Positions 35,001 through 47,100 of a stretch of DNA of 64,000 nt are shown here, in pieces. The stretch lies in NCBI GenBank assembly GCA_028583415.1, contig CM053271.1, positions 84,813,789 to 84,877,788 of the forward strand, written 5' to 3'. The DNA is from Protea cynaroides (Eukaryota; Streptophyta; Magnoliopsida; Proteales; Proteaceae). The notes under the pieces are model-generated. The model did not search any database. It saw nothing but the letters and a program-made list of their open reading frames with translations, and was not told where the DNA came from. The stretch's first letter is position 1, and the number at the start of each line of letters is the position of its first letter. The position numbers were made by a program, and so were the translations under genes.

Positions 35001-38000
35001 AATGCATGCTTCAATTTACACACCTTGTCACTACTAATGTGGTTTGAGAGGCCAGGTGGATAATCCATGTAAACCTCCTCAGTCAACTCCCCGTGTAAGA
35101 ACACATTCTTCACATCTAGCTATTGGATATCCCAATGGTGATGCACAGCACATGCTAAGATAATTCGGACAGTAGTCATTTTTGCAACTGGGGCAAAAAT
35201 CTCCTGATAGTCGATCCCGTATGTCTGAGTGAATCCCCGAGCTACTAGCCTTGCTTTGTAGCGGTCTACTGTCCCATCTGCCTTCTGTTTGATGGTGAAC
35301 ACCCATTTGCACCCTACCGGCCTCTTCCCTGTAGGGAGTGAAACAAACTCCCATGTGTTATTTTTCTTCAGTGCTCTCATTTCTTCTTCCATTGCTGCTT
35401 TCCACCGCTCATCAGTAATTGCATCCTGCCATCTTTGAGGAATGGACACAGAAGAGAGAGAGGACACAAAAGCATGATAGGAAGGAGATAACGAATTATA
35501 CGAAAGAAAATTAGAGATGGGATGAAGAGTGTAAGTCCTAGTACCCTTTCTAAGGGCAATAGGGAGATCAGAAGCAGAGTCTAGAAGCTCCTTACCTGTG
35601 GGCTCCTCAGTATCTGGATCTTGGGCTGACGAAGGGACATGTGGAGTAGTTCCGTTGATGGTAGTGGCCCGTCCATGCTTGCTTCTGGCACGGCTATATA
35701 CTTGCAACGGCTTAGGGCTAGGATTAGATTGGTTGGGTACAGTAGGAGTGGATGGAGACTCTAGTGTAGGAAGAGGTTCTAGAGACTCTGGTGTAGGAAG
35801 AGGTTCTGGTATTTCGTCATTTTACTTGGTGTACATGAGCTGTCTGAGTCCACACAACTTTGTAGCCTTACTTCCTCAGGAGATGTTGATATAAGTAAAG
35901 GCACATCTTTGACTTCAACTGGTGCAGGCTCCCCCTGAAGATGGGACTGGTAATACATTAAAAATTTTCATGAAAAATAACATCCCTTGTAATGATCATC
36001 CGGCGAGAAGGAGGATGATAGCATCTATATCCTTTTTGAGTTGCCGGATAGCCCAAGAAAATACACCGTAGACTTTGTGCCTCCAGTTTTCCATGTAGGT
36101 GATGATTGCGTGCGTAACACACACAACCGAACACCTTAGGTGGTAGTGGGAAGGAGGAATCGCCAAGTAAGAGCTCTAGTAGTGCCTTGTTTTGAAGAAG
36201 GTGAGATGGAAGCCGATTGATCAAGGATGTGGCTGTGAGGATTGCATCGCCCCAATAATGTGCAAGAACATGAGCATCCATCATTAAAGCGTGGGCTGTC
36301 TCAAGGAGATGGCAGTTTTTTCTTTTAGCTACCCCATTTTGTGCTGGTGTGTCAACGCAGATCGTCTGATGAATGATGCCGTGATCCAGTAAATATTGCT
36401 GAAAATGACCTTCTAAGTATTCCCGATCATTGTCACTTCGAAGTATTTTTAGTGAAGCATGAAACTGGGTTTGTACCATTTTGTGGAACTAACGGAAGCA
36501 TGAGAAAACATCACTCTTGTTTTGCATCAAGTAAACCCAAGTGGTATGGGTGTGACAGTTAATGAATGTGACAAACCACCAGTGACCAGAAGTAGAAGAA
36601 ACCCGAGCAGGACCCCAAACATCTGAATGAACCAAGTCAAAAATACCAGTGCCCCTAATATAAGTAGGTTTATAGGAGGTATGAGCCTGTTTAGCCAGAA
36701 TACAGGCTTCACATAATAACTCGTCCTGATTACATTGTTTAAATAAAAAAGGAAATAACTGAGATAACACAACAGTGGAAGGATGCCCTAAACGACGGTG
36801 CCACTGTTATAAAGTACTGATAGTAGAGTAAAGAGAGTGCGGGATTGGTTGGGTAATGAGTGGAGGCTGATATGCTATTGGTGATGAAGGACCATTTGCA
36901 AGAAGGTAGAGGCCACCATCCATTCTACCATGTCCAATCGTCCTCCTGCTTTCCAGATCCTGAAAAACACAATAAGAAGGGAAAAAAATAACTTTACAGT
37001 TCAAGGATTTTGTAAGACTACTAATAGAAAGTAAGTTTGTAGAAAAATTTGGGACATGAAGCACAGACTGTAAAGTAAGATTTGGAGAGCAACAGATGGA
37101 CCCCTTTCCCAAAATAGGAGAAAGAGTCTCATCTGCAACTCGGACTGTATCATGCCCAGAGGAGGGAGAATACAGAATAAATGAAGAGGAAGAACCTACC
37201 ATGTGATCAGTGGCTCCAGTATCAATTACCCATGGATGGGTGATATTGGAAGCACATTGACCAGCATAGGATGTACCTGACCGAGCAAAGAATGAACCTG
37301 ATGGCCCTAAAGCTGACTGATGACCAGTGGTGGCAGCAGTGGATCGTAGAAGATTCCTGAAAGCCTGAAGTTCTTCAGAAGTGAGCACAGAAGATACAAC
37401 AGTTGGAGGTCCGGGCTGTTCACAAGTTTCCGTCTGATGTGCTTGTGGAATCTTCCCAAACTTAGATTTTTTCTCCCGTCTCTTGGCTTCAAAATCTGGG
37501 GGTTTCCCATGTAACTTCCAGCAGGTGTCTTTAGTGTGGCGCTCCTTGCCACGGTGAGTACAACGAATAAGTTCCTTAGGAGAAGAATAGTGTGCTGAAG
37601 GCTGTGTAGAGTAAAGCGCAGATTGCTCAACTGGTGCAACAGGCATCATTGAGATACGCCGTAGTCCTCATTTTGTAAAATTGCATTAGTCTGCTCCAAA
37701 GTTGGGAGATGCTCACGGTTCAGAATTTGTGAGCGGACGTGATCAAAGTCAGAGTTTAAACCAGGTAAGAATGTTTAAACTCAGAGTTTATCCTTAGCAC
37801 TTTTCATAGCAGCAGCATCCACTGCGCAAGCAGCTGTGAAGGTGTCATAGTAGTCTAGGTCTTGCCACAAGCTTTGGAGTTCTGAATAGTAGTCAGCCAC
37901 AGAAAGTTCCTTCTGTTTCAGGGACCCAATCTTGACATGTAAGTCAAATATAATGGAGTAATTTCCTACTTGTGAGTAAGACTCCTTAGCAGCAGTCCAA

Positions 38001-41000
38001 ATATGGGCAGCATCAGGTAGTAACACATAACCCCGACCTATCTTTGGTTCCATAGATCCAGTAAGGTAAGTCATCACAATTGAATTCTCAGAGACCCATT
38101 TATTGTAAAATTTATCACTTGGGTCGGGTGCTGTAAGCGCACCATTAATATATCCAAGGAGTCCTCTGGCAGCAATGGCCATATAGGCTGTCTTGGACCA
38201 TATAAGATAATTGGTCTCATTCAATTTCACAGGATTTAAAGCAATGGTAGTCAATTTTAATTTTGGTACCTCAAAGGAAGTAGCATCAGATAATCCAGAC
38301 ATGATGTAATAATATATGCCACTAATGTAACAACTCAGATATTTCCCATTGAAAAAAAAAAGACATCGCAAAATCTGAGAATTCAGAATTCAATGCACTC
38401 AACAACCATGATCATGGAAAAATATGTATCGATTCTTCCCATATCAATTCCATAAATCCATCAAAGAGGAATACCTGTGTCGGAATGATAATTAGACACA
38501 AAAGTTTCGTTTTGGTTTTTTTTTTTTTTTCAGAAGAAGGATTCCGCAAGTATGGGCTGCACTAAGATGGAAAAAAAATTCCAAGAAGATATTGCCGCCG
38601 ATGGTGCTTGGTCCAAGAGAGGCTGCTCACCACAGAGAATTAATATTTCTCAACAAAAAAGGACAAACCGCAACAAATAAATACCCTAGAATGGCTTGCA
38701 GCATATGCTGACTAAGAAATCTTCCCGTCTCTGTGACAAATTTAGTTTTTTTTTTTTTTTTTTTTCAAGAGGAAAAAAGGACTGCAACTTTGTCAATTTA
38801 TGACATCCTCTTAAATTGCAGCCCTAATAATGAGTTATGGGTTAAGAAAAAGAGAAGAAGGAGGACTTACAGGATGCGGTAAAGAGAGAAGGGGTAAGAT
38901 ACACCTTGTGTTTAGGTTTTCTTGAGAAAGGAGCCTTGTGGCAAGGATAAGAAAGAAGGGAGGGGAGAGGTGGATTGCGGTCAGGTTCTCCTGAGAGGTG
39001 GCTCTGATATCATGTTGAATCAGAGATTGAGAATGAATGAGTGAGTTGATTTACCTTACCCCCAAATGCCTTTATTTATAATCAACTATATTGAGATAAA
39101 TAAAGAAAGTAGGTCGAGTTGACCTAGCATACACATTACACATTTAACACATGTTAAATGTGTGTACATAAAGCTATCCCAGCACACACATTACACATTT
39201 AACATGTGTTAAATGTGTGTACATGAGTTGTCATTCTTATTTTCTTATCCTAAACAGATCCACTTAAATTGAACCAAACCGTGAATCAATTCATTACTTA
39301 CAACAATAATAATTTTTTTTTGGGTGAATAATGAACGTATTAACAGCACCCGTAGAAGGGGAAAACAGACCTGGCTATCAAAGTGATAGAGCCAGGCGCT
39401 TTACAAGATAAAGAAACGAAACAAAGAAAGCAAAAAACAAAAGACAATTTACCCAGGCTCAGGTAATAGCCATATTCCAAGCTGATAGAATGTGTCTATT
39501 CCTAGCAGTATCTGGGGGCGGGATTTAAAAGGTAAAGTAGCACCTCGAACATCAAATTCAATAGCTTCCCAAATATGTCCGAAAGTTCTAGACTTATTCC
39601 TCAATCGTCTCATATTTCTCTCGAACAAGATGTGACACACAGATGCAGTGAAGGCGAGCTTGGCTATAGAATCATAGGGGCTTTTTTCCTCGAATTTCTT
39701 GATCAACCATTTCCACTCAAGATCAAAGGATAGAATTCTTCTTTTAAAAGGCCAACACTTTCCTAGTATCTTCTCCCAAATTCTACTAGAGAATGGACTG
39801 TTGAAGAAAAGGTGCTTGACGTCTTTTCTGCAGCCCAACATAGATCACAGTTTGAGTTGGGGATGATACCTTGCTCGTTAAGTAAGGAATTCGTCAAAAG
39901 GGATTGAGTCAATGTTCTCCAAAGGGAAAATCTATGACGAGGAGAGTACCCTTGAAACCAAACTGTGTCAAACCAGGCTACCTTGGGGCTTCTAGATCTA
40001 ACAGTCTCCCAAACGGAAGCAGTAGAGAACAGTCCATTGGAGGAGGCAGTCCAGGTTATGATATCCCTACTTCCAGAACGCCGCCGATGAATGGTAGTAA
40101 GGGCTTCCCAAGCCTGAGATAGTCTAGTAGAGGACGCCCTGCCAGTGCACCAGGCTCCGTTTACTAAGATAGTGGAAACAGAAGCCATCCTATCCTGATC
40201 GAAATCAGTTCTAATCCTTTCCCCATATGCTAACACCAGGACGCCATGAGGATGCCAGTTGTCAAACCATAGCAGAGTAGATGATCCATCATCAATAAGG
40301 GATCTAATGAATGGTCTAGCCATTTTCCTGTGGTAGAGAATTGTCCTCCAGACCCAAGAGGAATACATGTTGAGCGAGACTGTCCAAACATAATTTTTTT
40401 TCAAGTATCTGGTGTATATCCATTTCACCCAAATACACTCATTTTTCTCCTCTATAAGCCAAATCATCTTCATAATGCATGCTAGGTTAACCTCCTTGAT
40501 TCTTCGAATACCCAAGCCCCCCTCCTCCTTTGGCAAGCATACTTTTGCCCAACTAATGGTATAAAAGAATTTTTTACTCTCGGCCCCTTTCCATAAGAAG
40601 ACACTCATGAGGCTTTCAATTTTCAGGATGGTCGGATTTGGAAGAACAAACACCCCTGTTCAGTAAAGATAAGAGCATTGCATGACTGATTTCACAAGCT
40701 CTAATCTACCTGCATAAGAAAGGAACCGAGCTTACCATAGATGAAGCCTAGCATGCATTATCTAGATAATAGAAAGTTCAATTCAACAAAATATTATCCA
40801 ACTTCTTAGAGTTAAAAGTTAGAAAAATTTATATTTATAGAAAATTATGTCACTAAGTGACTGTATGCTTAATAAGTTGCAAGTCGGTTATGCATGGGCA
40901 GAATTGGAAACATTCGCAAAATTGTTGCTGACACTAAATGTATGGAATGAATACAAGTTAACCAAAATAAATAAATAAATAAATAACATATTTTCATGAA

Positions 41001-42850
41001 GAATGGAGAGTTGAATTGACTCTCCACACACACACACACAGAGTCTTTATTTAATATGAAAATAATAAGAGAATTACAGCAATACCCCTTTATACTATTA
41101 AGGGAAATAAGACTAAAAATAAGAAATTGATAATAAGAAAAATACCCATGCTAGCGCTAGTGATAGCGCTAGCGTTATTACAAACTTACGACACTTCCCT
41201 TCAAGTTGGTGCATAGATATCATGCATTCCCAACTTAGACAATATCTCTTGAAATTGTTTCATTGGTACGCCTTTAGTGAAAATGTCGGCCAGCTGATCC
41301 TGTCATTTGATGTATGGAATCTGGATTTGACCACTCTATCTTCTCTTTAATAAAATGACTATCAATTTCAACTTGCTTAGTTCTATCATGTTGTACTGGA
41401 TCATGAGCGATACTTATGGCAGCATTATTATCACAAGAGAATCATGGGTTGAGGACACTATTTTCAAGTCACCGAGTAGACCCTTTAACCATAAGAGTTC
41501 ACATATTCCTTGAGCCATTGCTTTGAATTCTACTTCTGCACTTGAATGGACCACTACATTCTGCTTCTTACTGTGTTAAGTGCCTAGAATTCCTCCCACA
41601 AAGGTACAATAACCATAAATAGATTTCTGGTCTGGACTACCTACCCAGTCAGCATCAGTATAAGCTTCCACTTTAAAATCATCGCGTGGTGAGAGTAGGA
41701 TCCCTTTTCCAGGAGTTGCCTTTAGGTAGTGAAGGATCCTATAGACAGCCTCCAAATGCGTAGAATAGGGATCATGCATAAACTGGCTCACCAAACTGAC
41801 AGCAAATGTTGTCTGGTCTGGTATGAGATAAGTAAATGAGCCTTCCAACCAACCTTTGATATCTTCTTTTGTCTGTTGCATTAATCTTCACATGAAGGTC
41901 ATAAATTAGAGAATAATTTCCTACCTGAGAATAAGTCTCCTTTGCTGCATTCTAAATTTCAGTAGCATCAGGCAATAATACATATCCACGGCCAATTTTT
42001 GGTTCCATAGAGCCAATCAGGTAAGTCATCACCATAGAATTTAAAGCTATTGCAGTGAACTCAAGTTTGGAGATCTCCGTATTAGGTGAAACAACTTCTG
42101 AATAGTCAACCATGGTGAGGAACACAACCCACAAATGATATGAAAGTGTACAATACCTCTAAGGAGACGCCGCAAAAAAGAGGTAATAATGTATGGTGCC
42201 GTGTGTCAAGCTTCTAAGATTGAGGTGCACACCTGCAGCAGCAAGTTTTGATCTTCAACTATTCATGGAAGCGTCAAGATTGGCTATTCGTGTGATCTCT
42301 ATGAAGCACATCCCTATGACAAGGGATACACAGCTACAATGATAAGAGAAATACTGAGGAGATATTTAGTTCATAGAAAAACTATGAGAATAAGAACAAA
42401 AAAAAAAAAAAAAAAGGTGAAAAAACAAGGCCGGTGGTACTATATAGAAGGGATAAAAGGACTGTGGAAGTGAAGGTAAGGCTGGCGGTAGGTCTGGGAC
42501 AAGCAAGGTATGATGGCAGCAATTATGGAAGACAGAAAATCAGGGTGGTAAGAGGATTTAGGGTTACAGGTGGTTCCAACAGGTCTGGGACAAGCAAGGA
42601 GGGTTACAGCTGGTCTGGGACAGGAAAGCAAGGTCCGCGGTAGGTCTGGTTTGATAGGGAGAAGAGGGGTTACTGGAGATAGAGAAGAAAAGAAACAGAA
42701 CCTAAGGAGGCTCTGATACCATGTCGTGAAGAATGGAGGATTTAATATGAAAATAATAAGAGAATTACAGCATACCCCTTTATACTATTAAGGGAAATAA
42801 GACTCAAAATAAGAAACTGATAATAAGAAAAATACCCACGCTAGCGCTAG

Positions 42851-42888
<38 letters not shown>

Positions 42889-44029
42889 AGGGTGGGTTAC
42901 GTTTGTAAAGGAACAAAATCGTGAAAAGACCATAATGCAATGAGCAAAGGAAGGTGCAAGGATCAATTAGGTGGGGCAAATAGATATTCCATTTTCATTT
43001 ATTATAATCTTAATATTGTAATATAGATTGACTTTTTTAAAATGGTATTCGTGTCTTTTCATAACATTCCATTTTTTTTACTAATCTCATTATCATTTTA
43101 TTCTTGACACTATAATTTACTTACTATATTAATTGCTACTGAGTAGATTTGTTAAGTAAATATTAGTGAGTAGATTTCTTAAGCAATTTTTAAGAAGATG
43201 AGTTGTGGTAAGTATGGAAAGAAAAAGATTTGTTAATCAAATATTAAGAAGATAGGTTCTGATAAGTAGGGGTAGAAAAAGATTCATTCTTTTTGAATCA
43301 TCCCTATTGTGATAATTGATGAGCATGGTTCAAGGTCTCGGTATCGGATCGACTATATTGGCCAATTCGTATCGATTTGGGACTTGATCGATTCTTGATT
43401 CGATCATTGATCCCAGCTTGTTTTAATATTATTTTAATGAGGATCGAACATGTGTCAGTTTCCCATTGGATCCATACACCGAACCAATCCAGATCGAATA
43501 GGTTTTGGACATGACCGATACCGTGTTCGATACCTGAATTTAGAACCATGGTTCAAGGTATCGGTATCGGATCGGTTGGATCGACCAATTTGTATCGGTT
43601 TGGACCTGGTCGATCCCTGATTCGATCCTCGATCCTAGCCTATTTTAATTCTATTTTAATTAAGAATCTAAGATCGGATGCATGTCGGTTTCCCATTGGA
43701 TCCGTACACCAAACCGATCCAGATCGAATTGGATTTGGACAAGGCCAATACCATGTCCTATACCTAGATTTAGAAACCATGGTTCAAGGGGGTCAGTATC
43801 AGATAGGGATGAGTACAATACTACAATTACGATTTAACCGTATCCTAAGATAATTTATTTACAGGATTAGTTTTTTTATTTTTTTATACACTTTTACTTG
43901 AATTCCTGCAATGAATGTGATTTTACTAAATTATCCTTATAGATTCATTTCCAATCACATCCCTACTAGTAGTTTTAAGAGGGTGATGGTGTCTTATTAT
44001 GTTTGGATAAATAACATACCCTTGTTACG

Positions 44030-44112
<83 letters not shown>

Positions 44113-47100
44113 GTGTGTGCATGGTTGCACTTCACAAACATAGAAATGAAAAATCACGTATATCTCTATCATTTAAACACATTAGAAAAAATATGTCGCA
44201 ATTTTATTAGAATTTTACATGCAGGAAATAAAAAAAATGTGGCATGAGAGTGTTTATAAAGTAAACCATCATATTCACGTATATCTCATAATTTTCTTTT
44301 AATTTAATTATCTTTTCATAGGTTTTGAAAGCATAATTTCTAAGAAAGGTATTCTTTATTAACATTATTTCTACAAACGAAAACATTTTAAAGGAGTTGG
44401 CTATACCGGGGTGCCCTTCACAATGGTGGATACATGATCAGGTACAGCTCCATCATCATTTGGAACTGGTGCAAGCCGTGAGATTCCAAAATCAGCAACC
44501 TTAGCACTAAGCTTTGAGTCTAGAAGTATGTTGCTAGCTTTAATATCCCGGTGGAAGATAGGAGGATCTGCTTCAGTGTGGAGATAAAGAATGCCTTTAG
44601 CAGACCCCAATGCCATGTACAACCTTGTACGCAGACTCTTAATATCATCTGATTTATCTGTCATATAAGTCACCATCACAAGTTTAGGTTTTATTTTATT
44701 GATTTACAGGGACATCTAACTGATGGATTTTGAGAACATTAATCTCCTCTTGAAAGAAAAGGAAACTAGTTTTGTCCTTGAAAAAAAAGAAGAAAGAGAG
44801 CCAACTGGTTGGGGAGAAGCAAGAATTTCAAAACCGGTGGAAAGAATAAGCATGCAACAATAAATTTTCACTAGACTGTATTACTAGTCTACTACTACTA
44901 ATAATACAAAAAAAAAAAAAAGAAAAAAAAAGAGGATTTAGTATTGCTAGCTGTTGGGATCATTAGAGGGCAGGCCTCGGCTCAACTATAAAGTTGCTCT
45001 ACTGTGACCTGGTGATCATGGTTCAAATCTGGAAACAGCCCCTCAGTGAAGTGAGGGTAAGGCTGTGTACATAAGCTCCTCCCCAAATCCCATACTGGCA
45101 AGAGCCTCGGGCACTGAGTACGCCATTGTTTTTTTGTATTTTTGGTACTATTGTATAGAGTATTTGGCAAGTTAGAAGTGATAGAGCTTTTATGAAACAT
45201 GCACTTCTCATGAAATGATAAATAGCCACAAGATAAGATAATCTAGTTGGCTTCTCCCGTTGAATCAAAGGGTGTTTGGTATCACATCAAGAAGAATCGA
45301 CGGAGCTTTTTTCTGTATAGCTGATTGTTGATCTATCATTTGTAATGACCAGTTTTTGTTGTAGTAGAGCCCTATAATAAAATTTAGTTACTGTAGCACT
45401 TGGTTTGGTTATCTAAAATAACTGGTCCATTCTATTCTACAATTTTCTCTTCTCCATTATAATTTTTCTCATCTGCTAAAATCAAATGAAAATGTGGTGA
45501 AAACCAGTTATTTGTATGAAGACCCTTTTTCTGATGATTTGAGAATCTGCTCAGAGACTACTCCCACCCCCCACCCCCACAAAAAATAATAAATAATAAA
45601 TAAATAAATAAAAATTTGCACTGTATTCCACAAAGAAAACAAAATTTTTCTAGAAATCAGATTTCTTAATCTAGCTGCAATTATTATTGGGCGCTGCACT
45701 GCTGCTACTTTTCACAAGGGTTGATGAACTTTGCAAGTTCATAACTTGCCACTTGGCAATCAATTGATCAACATTTGGGTTGGTCCTTATATTGGGCTCT
45801 TCACACATCTAGTTATTCAATTTCAACAGAAAATGAGCACGCTATATGGGTTAAACGTGTCCTGAAAGTTGTATAAAATTATAATCATGCCAATAACCTC
45901 CATTATTACATGTTAGAAGTCTATGTCATTTTTGTAATTTTTCATAACTTCGAACCATTATTAGACTCACATTATATACTTGTATTGAGGCTGACAATTT
46001 ATAGTAAGATGGGTACAAGATTCTCTATAATGAAGGCCCGCCCAAGTCCACTATTTCAAGACTTCACCTACCTTGGTGAACATAATATTTCCCATTATTA
46101 TTAATATTATAGGTCCTAACAAATAGCAGTTCTCGTCTCGATAATGGTTTTTTGCCAATACCCAGCTGAGACTTTAGGGTTTGATGATCTAATGACTAGT
46201 ATTCAAATCTGAACATATTTGAGCTGATAAATCAAAGCTTGACAAGACACATAAATCTGCTTGGTACGCTAGGATCGACCACACTGGTATTCTTTCCAGT
46301 ATATCCATCAATAAATTCTCTTCCAATAGCTTATATGAGTTAAGCAAATAAAACTTGATCTGGATAGAATTGATTACTATTAGCAAAAGGATGCATTAGG
46401 CCATGGATTAAACACAATGAATAACTGATAGAACCATGGAATTGATGCAGAAGCATTACCAGAAAGCCAATCCCGCAGTGTGCCATTAGGCATGAACTCA
46501 TAAATCAGCATCTAAATATGCACAAAGAACAAAAGCACCAAATGTTACATTTTTTTTTCTCCATCCAAATTAAAAACAGAATAAACCTAAACAATCACAA
46601 AACTCAAACAATTTTTAACTTCATCGATAAAGAATAGAGAAATCTAAATTTGCAGCAACGGAAAAATAAACATAGAAGTTTTTGTAAGAAAAAAATTATG
46701 CCAATATCGTAGCTAGGAAAAAAAAAATGATAACTCAAATAAACTATTAAAATTTACAATTAACTTAAATGTTACTCATGTAGGAAAGTTAAAAGGAATA
46801 ACTTCAGAATCTGAAATCATACTTTAAATGTCTCATATAAAGACCATCTACAGAGCTCATGTGATCCATTTGAAACATGTTAATCCACTCAAATGCAGAA
46901 AATGCAAATTTCCCTAACATAGTGTCAGAATGTAGCAAGAATGGTAGAAGATGATGTAAATAAATTTATGAAATTACAAGTCACACAAGTTAATTTATAT
47001 GTTTTCTTGTTTTCAAAAAAAACTATTTTATGTACTCATATATGTCATGAAATTACTAGTATGCTTATTTGATGAAGAATGTCTGATAGGAGCAATCTGG

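Larger units (their letters stand above)
33611..39305 (-). mobile_element. Complete Ty1/copia element, 5.7 kb
   Basis: LTRs 33611-33903 and 39013-39305 (293 bp each), ATAAT target duplication, polypurine tract beside the left LTR (CTCCCCCTCAAGTTGG on plus, 33904), and a slightly changed primer-binding site beside the right LTR (TGATATCAGAGCC on minus, 39000-39012). Order on the minus strand: gag, protease, integrase, RT, RNase H, which defines Ty1/copia. Several stops and shifts make it defective. It lies in the 17.6-kb intron, in the same orientation as the kinase gene and at the tail of a LINE. Confidence 0.93.
40991..42853 (-). mobile_element. Internally deleted copia element
   Basis: LTR remains at 40991-41193 and 42722-42853 share AATATGAAAATAATAAGAG, CCTTTATACTATTAAGGG and GCTAGCGCTAG. 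The left one ends TTACGACA next to a purine tract (CTTCCCTTCAAGTTGG on plus); the right one is preceded by AGGCTCTGATACCA (primer-binding site). A short part of RNase H joins a short part of gag, so about 3 kb of the middle is missing. The right LTR is cut by a TA microsatellite. Confidence 0.8.

Noticed and set aside
40130..40175. SINE-like words (CCCTGCCAGTGCACCAGGCTCC)
   Set aside because: They fall inside the LINE coding sequence with no box A/B or flanking duplication; chance similarity.
42434..42643. Plus-strand ORF, Gly/Arg rich
   Set aside because: It lies in the copia leader on the opposite strand and follows a short degenerate repeat.
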